Shown here: piece by piece, positions 36,801 to 46,731 of the stretch
Position numbering within the stretch: position 1 is the first letter of the stretch
Layout of the letters: each line of letters begins with the position of its first letter
NCBI GenBank assembly: GCA_051530055.1
Contig: CM121341.1
Location: forward strand, 10,602,001 to 10,666,000
Length of the DNA stretch: 64,000 bases
Reading direction: 5' to 3'
DNA from: Neoechinorhynchus agilis
Taxonomy: Eukaryota; Acanthocephala
Translations under genes and position numbers: made by a program
The notes under the pieces: generated by a model
Told to the model about the DNA's origin: nothing
The model's input: only the letters and a program-made list of their open reading frames with translations
The model's database searches: none

Positions 36801-39149
36801 TTAATCTTTATTACTCATTCGATCGAATTGGAAGCTCCAATCATAAAAAAGAGGTCGTCTATCAAACCTGCAATCATCGCTGGCACTTTGGTTAATACAG
36901 CAGCAAGGCGTGGCTACGGCCGTTTTGTGCCGATTGATTCCATAAAGGTGGAAAAATCTTTTAACTTTATGAAGTGCATTATCGTCGCCTTCCGATTTCT
37001 TAAAAATTTCGACAGGACCGCATCGTCGCGATCTTAAGTCAGCGATTTGTTCCAGCTCCTCAAAGGTCATCTCCATTTCCGACTCGTCGTTCTGGCCAAC
37101 TTCCGATGGTCGCAGCTCAGCGGAAGGAGGGTTGCTAAGGATATCATTAAGGATTGGAATCTCAGTGCTCATAAAACGAGCAATATCTCGAACTTGTGTT
37201 TTGTTTATACCGCCAATGGGATTAATATCAGCGCTCGAACAATCATACTTGGTAAAATAACCTATAAGTGTGCGTCTTCGCGCACAACACGAAAAATTTT
37301 CATTTTCAGATCTCCATTTTCCTTGAACGAGGGCGCACAATAATGTTTTCATCGGCATTTCCTGTTCCGAGCATCAAACGACATTTATTCGAAGTAGAGG
37401 ATACTTGGTTTAGCAAATAAGCGATTACCATTCTGAGCCTTGCCTGGACGTTCTGAAGTGCCTGATCTTGTTGTTTAGAACCTCCGTCATGTGAGAATGT
37501 TGGTCTCGATTCACACAAATCAAGCACTTTACTCACAACATCGTCGATAGATCTTTCAACATGAGTCGACCCAAGTTGTTTAGCTAAAAGCCTAGAAAGT
37601 TCACATGTTTTCTTTGAATTATTTTTGGTATTAAGGTTGGCCGTGTGAAGCAGGTCATTCATTGTAACGTCGATTTTAAGTTCCATAATCATCAGTTTTC
37701 TCAGATAATAAACCAGCGAAGCAGTCACCGCGCTGTCGATTCCTCCACTTAGTGGAATAAAGAATCCGTTGGACCTTGAACGACGCATATAATCATGTAG
37801 GAAAATACAACAGACTCTAATAACATTTTCTGGATATTCAATGAATGACGAATGATTAGCCACCGGAAAACTCAAATCGCATATCAAGCCATATCGATCA
37901 CTAAGGCCCAATCGATTATCTTTAGCAATATACTCGCCATTGAGTATAACACAAGTTCGATTGTCGAACACTACTCGATCGCCATCGCAACCAACCATGT
38001 TTGCATAGATGAAAACTCGTTGAGGATTTAAGTGACTATGATGTTCTACAATCGAATGGAAATCCACGAGCTTCTCCTTGGTTTCCACTCCATCATTGTA
38101 AACGTTCTAAATGTTTTTCGTTGATGCTTTCTGAATCATTTAGGCAAAAGTGATCGCAGGAATTAAAAATAGAAATATCAAGAAACGATTTGTTCGTTTG
38201 ACCAAAATTTTCCGTTGCATGATCAGCAAAATTTATTATCATCTTCAAATCTTCCAACACTATCGGTGTCGTTCCAAATTTGATTTCATACGGTGCGATG
38301 CTCACAAAATCCGCTGGCACTTCGTCAAAAACAACGGCGGTTTCAGATGATTTCCACGGTTTAAACCACCGAGTTTCGGCATAAAATCCGTGGTTTCTCA
38401 AATTGCACTTTGGAACTATCGCAATAATTCGGTTTCCTTTTAAAACAATTCGGCAAATATAGGAATCGCCTTTAAATTTCACTGGCATGCCGATATCATG
38501 TGGCGTCGATCACGAAATTCAATAAAGAAGGTCCAAGGGAATTCAGAGCATAATATAATGCGTTAAGTGAAACTATAAGATTATTGGGTTATTTTCCACG
38601 AAATCGGAAATCTTTGCTAACTGCAAACAATAAGGAAAGAAGTTTATATTAGATGGCTACTTTAAAACTGCCGCGATCGGAATTATCCTCACGGTCGAAC
38701 TACTTGCAGGATCTAGTAAATTGTAGACGTACACTAATTTCAAAAGCACAAGGCTAAAAATGCATAATGTTGCGGTCAATTATAGTTTGAACTAAAACTA
38801 CTGGGATCGGAACCATCCTCATGGTCCAAATACCTGCAAGGTCTAGTAAATTCGAGACGTACACAAACTTCAAAAGCACAAGGCTTAAAATTTCAACGAT
38901 CACGCCATAATGCATGCCTCTTGCATCCTCATGATTAGCGATTTTCCACAACATTTCCCAACAATGCCGAAACGTATCTTGTTCATAAAAATGATCACCG
39001 CAGCTATATCCAGACAATTCTAATTCCGGCCCAGTTCGATAATGACAACTATTTTGCTTGGCACTTTTCAAACTAGCCAATATATTTTGAGAGTTGTGAA
39101 CGAAGTTTAAGGCTTGTTGATTAAGACTTGTAACCGCAATAATAACCAT
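36801..39149 (-). CDS. NADSYN1: NAD synthetase, glutaminase-like plus synthetase domains
   Basis: It converts nicotinic acid adenine dinucleotide to NAD. Exon 1 (38907-39149) gives ALNQ-like VTSLNQQAL and TGPELELSGYSCGDHFYE, the catalytic Glu region. Exon 2 (from 38497) starts DIGMPVKFKGD and includes VPKCNLRN with the catalytic Lys, then RWFKPW. Exon 3 (37342-38106) has GCDGDR and the PPi-loop PLSGGIDSAVTASL, then ALQNVQARLRM. Exon 4 (36801-37265) has GYFTKYDCSSADINPIGGINKTQV. The first and last introns are non-GT-AG and TIR-bounded. Between exons 2 and 3 either a GT-AG intron at 38107-38305 is removed or the reading frame breaks. In every reading the glutaminase nucleophile Cys motif (I-C-E-E-L-W in humans) is missing. 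The synthetase half looks intact. Confidence 0.88.
37266..37341 (-). other. NAD synthetase last intron, non-GT-AG, 76 nt, TIR-bounded
   Basis: The join DENII + GYFTKYD is invariant in the family. In gene sense the ends are ATTGTGCGCCCTCG and CGAAGACGCACACTT, an imperfect inverted pair. The nearby GT..AG pair would shift the frame by one and destroy GYFTKYD. Confidence 0.85.
38498..38906 (-). other. NAD synthetase intron 1, non-GT-AG, TIR-bounded
   Basis: The join GMHY + DIGMPV matches the family. In gene sense the segment starts GGCGTGATCGTTGAAATT and ends with the imperfect inverse AATTTCGTGATCGACGCC followed by ACAT. Two direct copies of a unit of about 110 bp lie inside (about 38650-38765 and 38785-38895). 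Confidence 0.8.
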
Positions 39150-39497
39150 CAGTCAGTGTCTAAAATGCGATTTGATTAAAAAGCAAAAGCCATTGAAGAA
39201 AATTCAATTATCCATGACGGAGATTAAAGTGATTTCCTTGAAATCTCAATAGATTCATACGAGAGTGGCGTTTTAATGCATTATTTGATTTTATAGAACT
39301 TCATAGGATGCTAAAATCAATCAGAAGTAAATAATGAAATAATCTTGTAGTCTACAAAGCAGCTAGTCCAATCAAAAAACATCATTGAAAATATAGGAGA
39401 TGAAAGTTTCGTCGATGAAAAGCGCCAAAGTTAAAAAGATTCAATTTCCGAAAAATCAATGTCTAAATCAAGTCTTTTTGTGTCTCGGTCATGAATT

Positions 39498-40162
39498 TCA
39501 CAACCATCTGAAATGAGCAAAGGCCCTATTCGCCTCAGCTGTTCGATGAAGTTCGATTTTCTTTTCATAAGCTCTTCCCCGTTTGTTCATTCCATCAATA
39601 AGTTCATGTGCCAATCGCTGCCAAATGCGATAAGGACTCACTTTGTCCGTCTCAGCAGCTTGAATGATCCATTTGATGGCCATGAATTCCTTATAATAAT
39701 CCGGGGCGGGCGTAGGTATTGTGTAAGAAACTCCTCCTCGAAAGCACTTTGTAATATTGACAATTGGTTTAACATTCTGGATGGCCAAATGCAGCACTTG
39801 GCGTGGATTTACCACAACTGATGAATCGCCGGTTTCGTTTATTTTCTTTACTTGAATCGCTTTTATATAGAAGAACGCCTTGTCTAATATTCGCTCAGAC
39901 ATTTCACGGTCACCTTCCCACATCATTATGCTTATGAATCGTCTTGACAGAACATCTTATAAGGTTTCAAGTATGCAGAAACAAACCTTACTTGATTATC
40001 ATAGAAGAAGGATAATGTGCGTGCACCGAAAGGAGGTTTTACAGGTTGAAAATGCCGTTGATCCGTGTCGGATATAAGATTGAGTTCGTCGAGGTCATTT
40101 AAAGCATCAATATATTCAGGTCCATATAGTGCTAAGCGTCGAGACAACATTGTGCTCATCAA
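39498..40162 (-). CDS. MRPS7: Mitochondrial ribosomal protein uS7m
   Basis: A component of the small mitoribosomal subunit head. Exons 39987-40162 and 39942-39498 give 206 residues. The second exon aligns with S7 throughout: RRFISIMMWEGD (for KFTNMMM.GGN), VLHLAIQNVKPIVNITKCFRGG, YTIPTPAP, MAIKWIIQAA, LAHELIDGMNKRG, and the C-terminal AEANRAFAHFRWL. The intron 39943-39986 is GT-AG and 44 nt; using the upstream GTAAGG would break the frame. It lies 349 nt upstream of the NAD synthetase start on the same strand. Confidence 0.92.
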
Positions 40163-40551
40163 GGTCGAACTAAATTCGAGTTTTAAGGCAGGAATTAGTC
40201 CTTTTGCGTAATGATGGTTGAATCCACAGTCTATGACGATCAGTCAGTCGGGCATATAAAGAAAAAAAGGTTGAAATTTCTTACAAACTGCAGATTTTTA
40301 CATTTCTTCATATCAATATAGAGACGACTTTTGCTAACAAGAGTTAAAAAAACAAAATTAGCGTAAAATTACATAATTTTAACATTATTGTTGTTGAAAT
40401 CAACTTGTATTTTGTTCTCAGTATAAATAACCTACATTTTCGTTCCGATAGATTTGCTTAGAGTGACACCAAGAATCATGATCTAAAAACAACTCAATAG
40501 TGGGGGTTCTAAGTACAAACTTCACCAATTACATCTCGCTCTTGCTTAATC
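40163..40551. other. Spacer between ARPC1 and uS7m
   Basis: This stretch of 389 bp is AT-rich and shows no gene or clear repeat. Confidence 0.4.
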
Positions 40552-41866
40552 TCAAAAACAATACAGTTTCACACATTCGAGTCCACAAATACTAAAAAAG
40601 TCTTTGTGCTTGGTAGATTCATTTCCATTAGAAATCGTGGTGAACTTGACACGTCTGACCTGTTCAATTATCTGTTCCTTCGAAACAACATGCCCATCCA
40701 CTTCCACACGGCATAGACTGATTTTTCCATAGACTAAAGAGCGATTAAAGGAAGCAGCTACAAAGGCAACTTGAACTGGATCCGTGGGTTGTTGCCGTTT
40801 GACCGTCCTGACCGCTAGAACATCTCTGAACGGAATCGACGGTAGTTTAAACTCCTTCGAGTGTCCGTTGCTCGCATCCAAGAAACCGATCGAAGATCCA
40901 TGAGAAACAAAAAGACAATACCGACCGCAACAACTCACAGAGTTCGCCCAACCAATGGTCTGAACGCAATGAGTCACTTCAGATCGCTTAACATTTACGA
41001 TTCTAGGGTTCGGTGATTTTGTCTACTAGATCGCCCGAGTGCGCAAACTCACCGTCCATAACGAAGCGATCGGAGCATGCACATGCAATTGTAGATCGGC
41101 CGGCCCAATCGATCGAGAGTATAGAGTATGCGAATGAGGAGTCTTCGCGTGAGGATCGATGGACCCGTCTCGCTATCCACAATTGGTTTATGGAATCGAA
41201 ATGAGAAACGGCTATCGTGGAGCAAGCGGATCCTACTGCGAATTGTTGACCGTCCAGGGACCATCGAATGCAGTTGGCTGCCCGTGAAACATGGATCATT
41301 ACCAAATAGGACTCTAGAGATTCTCCGGACCATACAAAAGCGTTTCGATCAGCGCCGCAAGACGCTAAGCCTCGAGGAGAGGACCAGTCAAGACCTGTGA
41401 CGCGACCATTGTGTTCTTTGAGGACTTTGATTGGACATTCTGAGGTGCCGTTGTCTTGATTGAATCCACACAAAGGAAATATGTACGAACTTTATGATTC
41501 TCAGGACTTTGAAGAATGTGCAATAAAGATAAGAAATTCAATTGGGAATCGAATTCCGAAAATAAGTGAAAAACTCGTAGTTCCATTGCTACAAAACGTT
41601 TAAATGTATGAAGAACACCGATTGACTTCCATTTCCTTAAAAAGTTCTAGAATTAACATCCAAAACGTCTCCATGCGTTCTGAGAACCAATGGTTCTAAA
41701 TATGTTCATTGCCGAACGAAGCAGCCAATCGCGTACAATCTTCACTCAACGAATGACAATAGACCCGACCGGACACCGGAGCTTCACTTGGGAGATCAAA
41801 TGAACGATAGAGCTGAACTTGTTCGTGATCCCATTCAAACGCGGCTGCCGTGGCGGCACAGGTCAT
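40552..41866 (-). CDS. ARPC1: Arp2/3 complex subunit 1 (WD40)
   Basis: A WD40 propeller subunit of the Arp2/3 actin-branching complex. Exons 41703-41866, 41053-41489 and 40552-40976 give 341 residues (about 370 is usual). Exon 1 has a 30-residue extension before VYCHSLSEDCTRLAASFGN, equal to the ISCHAWNKDRTQIAxSPNN region. Exon 2 has VLKEHNGRVTGLDWS, SCGADRNAFVW, AANCIRWSLDGQQFAVGSA and ILSIDW. Exon 3 starts at IGWANSVSCCG and is divergent; the final WD blade typical of ARPC1 is weak. Intron 2 (40977-41052) is GT-AG. Intron 1 (about 41490-41702) cannot be GT-AG. Confidence 0.88.
41490..41702 (-). other. ARPC1 intron 1, non-GT-AG, weak TIR
   Basis: Exon 1 reaches a stop four bases after the inferred boundary, and no GT precedes it. 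In gene sense the ends read TATTTAGAACCATTGGTTCTCAG and CTGAGAATCATAAAG (parts): TTCTCAG is inverted as CTGAGAA. The inferred ends are TA-AG, ambiguous by one base. Confidence 0.65.
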
Positions 41867-42654
41867 TCTCCGTTGCGCAGAGTTTCAGTGCCTTTTTGTC
41901 AAAGGATTAAACCTACTTAAAGAAGGAATTTGACTTTGCGGTTGAGATACGAAACCACTGGCAAAGGCAGAGATCATCGCAACACCATCGTATACTTTGT
42001 TGTACTGTCTCGGGTTCCTTAGGTGCTTAAAAATTGTGTCAAGTTTAATCAATTATGGTCAATTCTGGAGATTTTAAAGGTTTTCGTGATCATTCATAAT
42101 AATTGGTGTTTTTGAAGTTATGAATAATTTGATATCCTCTGATAGAATTCGATTGTTAATTATAAACAGACGATGAAGAACAAATAAGATAGTAGCTTTT
42201 GTTCAATTGACGAATTCGATGGTATCGATTTTTCAACCATTAAATTAGAGTGGAACGCCGATTATCCGACAATATTGTCCTAATAAAGTTCTGTTTCTAG
42301 AAGAGAATTAGAGACCTTGCTGCGAAAAATGAAGATGTGCAATCGGGTACAGAAATCAAATAAGTGATTATTTTTATTATGTAATTCTCCCCCGGTTTTG
42401 CTGTTTCAAATCACTTCTCCCCAGCATGTTAAGAACTTTGATATGTGTAGCTTAGCTTGAAAAACTGGATAAATCACGTTGGGTTTTCGGTTACCTGAAC
42501 AAAATCTCATACCGAATGGTGCCCGGTCCGAATTAATTCGCGGATAAGCGACGTTCTATTGTATATCCTTTTTAATGATGAAAAAATCCGTTTAAAATTT
42601 AATAACGTAATTACCGATTTATTACCCTCGACTTTAAGGGTAATGTAACCCCTT
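41867..42654. other. Intergenic, no gene recognised
   Basis: This is the upstream flank of ARPC1. Nothing else is supported. Confidence 0.4.
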
Positions 42655-44710
42655 TTTTAAATAACTTTTTTTTTAAATTTCGATTTTATTATGACTAGCA
42701 AATATACGTACAATATGGGATCTATTTGGTTACTTTTCTTTACATTCACCACCTCCCACCAAATTCCAGCTTTTGTCCTTCCTCGACCGTCGCCATCACG
42801 CTGGCAGCATTGCCCCGTTGTACTGCCAGCGAGATATTTTGTCGAAGAAATAAGCCTGCTCTTGAGTCTCCGGTTGCCTCTCTCAATTTCTTCGAGAGAT
42901 CCTTGAGCAGAGAGAGTGCCGAGCTGCCGAGCGCTCCATACGTCTCTACCCCAAAGGGGACAAAATAGTGAGCCCTCGATAGCTGCATATATTTTCGTAC
43001 CTTCCTCCCTTCCGCTGCACTGGCGGCACCACCGGCGATTTCGAGGGAGTAGGGGATGTTGCTGGCTGCGAGGGTGTCCACACACGTGGCGTCCCAGAGA
43101 AGGCATTTGCCCTCCCGCCACGGGAAGACCGAAATTCCATCGGGCCTACGGCCGTCTAGTCTGCAGAGGTGGGCGGGTTCCAGGATGTTCGGGAAGTTCG
43201 CCGTTCTCAACGCCCGAGAAATTACGTTATTGATTTCAGAATGGCGTGAAAACCTTCCTGCTGACCTTCTGCAGACGAGACCGTGTCGCCCGAAAGCATC
43301 AACCAAAGACCCACATCGACAGCGATGGGGCGTGCATATCGGGAGACCGAGTCTTAAGGATACTGCGATCCTCGTCACCTCGTCAGTAAGAAGAGTTCCC
43401 ACAGATGCCAGAGGAACAGCCTCCAACCACGCCCCAGATTCTCGTGTTGAAACTGCCAACAGTCTAGCTCGGACGACCCCATCGCGAGAACCTGAAAGAA
43501 GAGAGCTGTGAGCTCTCGCGACAAGAGGTCCGTCCCAGATCGACTGTCTGAGGCCATTCACGGGAACTTGGTTAGCGCCTGTCTGCTGGCACCATTCCTC
43601 AACCGCCACCACGAAATCCCGGTCAAGACAAAACTTTTCTTTCAAAATGTTCTTCGAGACTGGTAGGCTCCCCTCAAACGATCCAAGAAAGGCCGGCAAA
43701 GCAAGGTCGACTAGTGCCCGAATTCCCAATCCCCCAGATGACACAGGCAAAGAAGCTTGTCGCCACGCCTCATCTGAGAGCTGGACATTTAAAATACGCT
43801 CGAGGCAAGCCCTCACCTTATTGTCCAGCTTTGCCAATCCTTCTTTGTGTTTGAAAAATGTTGCTGTGCGAACCTTGTACAATAATTTGGGGATGAAGAG
43901 CGCGTTCTTTATGAGAAACAAGGCTTCATGAGCCGAGAGAGCGCACACCCTATCGCACAGCAACGAAAGTTTCGGTATGATATGGCCGATCTCATCTTCC
44001 ACATTTGAATCGAAGACACAACTGCCCAAGAGGCTGAGTTGTTCCCGAGTCACGAGTTTCAGACCTGGAGCTACGGCCTCGAACCCAGCCATTAGTTCTT
44101 TGACTTTAGCGGCGTCTCCAATATTCAGTACAAGGAGCTCACATTTTCCAGCATTAAGCTCAATGCCCATCTTCGAGGTCTCCCTAATCAGCGTCTCCAA
44201 ATCGCGCAGTACAACGGAGGGATCACCTCCGAGCGTAGCGTCATCCAAGTACCAAGCGTTGAAGCTGGAATGGAGAGAATGCGCTATTGGGTTTACTGTT
44301 AGGGAGAATCCGATTGGACCGAGGGGATCTCCTTGCTGCACTCCTCTTTCGGACCAAATGAGGTGGTCTTCGAAAAGCAAAGGAATCGCCGTCCCGTAGG
44401 CATTGAAAAAATACTGGAAGGCTTCTGGTGCGTGATCCCGAATTGCGCGGAACATGCTTTCTCTATTAAGAGAGTTAAAGGCGTTCCGAAAATCGCACTT
44501 AAGAATCACGCACGGCGCTGAGCTACTCGTAGCAAAGTTTCGGAGCGAGTGGACTATAGCTTCCGCCCCGCAGGATGTGCAGCAGCCCAGTTGGACTGGA
44601 CGAAGTTGCTGCCCGGTTTTCTCTGTAATACGTTTGCAGAGAATTTTTCCTGCAAGTCGGCGTATCGTCGAAGATACGGCGATGGGACGAATCCCACCGC
44701 GGCGAAATTA
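42655..44710 (-). mobile_element. LINE with restriction-like endonuclease, 5'-truncated, ORF intact
   Basis: One uninterrupted frame of about 653 codons (44703 to 42746) runs from the RT start (GGIRPIAVSSTIRR) through DFRNAFNSLNRE, GVQQGDPLGP and the catalytic YLDD of YLDDATLGG, to a C-terminal zinc-knuckle-like CRCGSL..H..C followed by RRPDG and LLWDATCVDT, which fits the PD-(D/E)xK endonuclease of R2/NeSL-type elements. The 3' tail ends in an A-rich run at about 42660-42675 (minus strand). The N-terminal DNA-binding part is missing: the copy begins at about 44710 where another LINE abuts. The lack of stops and high GC relative to flanks suggest a recent insertion. Tails of relatives occur at 21340, 21935 and 28219. 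Confidence 0.88.
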
Positions 44711-45745
44711 AAATGCTTCTTGTATTACGCAAACTCGACAATAATCCCTCTCATGTCAACCGTCTAATTCAACTGGACCTATCGAAAGCATTTGACTCCG
44801 TAGACCACTCACTACTCCTCCAGGCCTGTTACACCTTCGGTCCAAATGGGCGGCAGATCCACTTGTTAACTTCTTATCTTCACAATCGCCAACAATCGAT
44901 TAACTGCCAGGTTAATGCCTCGATCAACCTATCCCTCACCAATGGTGTACCTCAAGGTGCCGTCTTGTCACCTCTTCTTTTGAATATTTTCCTAAACGAA
45001 CTTAAACCTCTCTCGTCTCACTCTAAGCTTTTCTTTTATGCTTACAATCTCACCCTCATCAATCAGTCACTATCCCACCTCTTCCTCTCCTTAATCTCTA
45101 ACGAAATAATCAACATCGAAGATTTCGGCACAAATGACAAACGCTATCTGAACTTCTCTAAATTCTTCGAGTTGATCCCCTCACTCTCCTGCAAACCAAT
45201 TTTCGTACTCTGATCTTGCAAATGACTTCCGACGAATCACCTTACTCCGAATACGGGGTCTCCAATTTCAATCAAATCTGAAATGGCACTCGCACATTAC
45301 ACTTTCCCTCCTCGTCTTTTGCAACATTTCCAAATAGCTTATCCGCCGTTTGAAATCCTTCATAAAAGAGCATCTAAAATTTGCACAGCTGACATCCCCC
45401 TCTCACCGAATGCCTTGATACTATTTTCTTAAAACAATCAAAACGCCTATCAACCCCTCCGCCACAATTTCTTCCACATATCGCTCCCTTTTCACAAAAG
45501 CACAATACTCGTAATCTTAATTCGTTTCATCCTCCCTCGACATTGCACCTCTATATATCTACGCTCCTTTTTCCATGCTGCCCAATCTTCTCAGATATCA
45601 GAACTTGAAATGAACCAGAGGAAAGACCAACCTTACAAGCGCTCCTGCAAAAAAGAACCAGCAACATTCCTACACGGCCGGACTCATGCTCCACTCCAAA
45701 ATAAACAACATTCATTTAACATTTCATTTGGTTCGAGTGTTCACG
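44711..45745 (+). mobile_element. 5'-truncated LINE (LINE C), APE type
   Basis: RT begins at LIQLDLSKAFDSVDH (44770) and continues through LTNGVPQGAVLSPLLLNIFLNELKP (parts) to 45213. The catalytic box reads FYAYN instead of FYADD, so this copy is dead. A degenerate C-terminal region continues to about 45745 and matches LINE A (ICTAD..PP..CLDT). It abuts the 5' end of the neighbouring LINE head to head. Confidence 0.75.
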
Positions 45746-45861
45746 GGGACTCACAAGCACAGGGTTTCTCTACTTCGAACAATTAAAAGTGTTGTTATTA
45801 TTATCATCCCTAAAAACATAACACATATGCAGCTTGAGTTTTTAGAGAGTTTTTTCATTAA

Positions 45862-46080
45862 TTGTGGTGATAATAATCTCGGATAAAAGCTATTTTATGG
45901 ATATGAAATATTTCGCAAGGATGTCTCGCCTCGTCAGTAATTGCCTGTAAGTTTTCCTGCCAACACTCGAGAAAAACTTACAAGCAAGTATTGATGAGGC
46001 GAGACTTCCTCGTGAAATATTTCGTATTGATAAAATCTTTTGCCCTGGATTATCTTCACCACAATTCAAACTTTATCATC
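45862..46080. repeat. Long foldback element
   Basis: Arms GTGGTGATAATAATCTC..TTTTATGGATATGAAATATTTCGC.. (parts) are inverted at 45985-46070 (GTGAAATATTTCGTATTGATAAAAT..TTATCTTCACCAC). The centre has GTAAGTTTTCC..GAAAAACTTAC, a second inverted pair. Confidence 0.8.
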
Positions 46081-46731
46081 CCGAAGGATTTTCTCTTTGT
46101 GATTTTTTGTATTGTTCAATTTTTTTTATTTTTAGGCACATCCAGATAGTAGGATTCGAATAGCCCGCAATTTTACTTGTAAAGCTAAACAAAGAATTAC
46201 GTTGATCCGCCTACCTAATCTTTTGATTCAATCCTCGAAAATTTTGTCCGTCTTTTAAAATAGCATTATGATTTACGTTTTATTGGAATTAGTAGGAATT
46301 TTGGTTTCTAAAGATATCTGAGAAATTCATTAATGAGATAATAAGCTTTATTATTTTACTTTGGTTACGTTGATAAATTTACCCTGTTTTAATGTGATCA
46401 CTAGATGTACAAGATCTTTTTAGTTTAAAAATCATCTTCGCGCTGTTCGACTTCATGATTCCACTCAGTTCAACTTTAATTCGCACTTTAAAACTATGAT
46501 CATTCACCTCGTAAAATCGACATTGAGGATAGTTTATCCATTAGTTTGCGAGTGCCAGCCATCATAATATCCCGAGATTACAATTCATTTTATACTTAAA
46601 ATTCTATCTTCCGTCTGAAATCGGACTTTACAAATATATTTTTGCGGATTTAAATTTTCGTTTCATTCAAAAAGATAAACATTTAGTGTTCGGTCCATAA
46701 AACAATGTATACACCAAGTTGTCTTTAAAAA
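46081..46731. other. Intergenic, 3' flank of EFL1
   Basis: This is AT-rich, with no gene and no clear repeat seen. Confidence 0.4.

Noticed and set aside
37266-37341. Ordinary GT-AG intron (GTGCGC..TATAG) in NAD synthetase
   Set aside because: It shifts the frame and loses the invariant GYFTKYD motif.
42691-43511. Plus-strand ORFs opposite the LINE
   Set aside because: They are antisense shadows of the long LINE reading frame.
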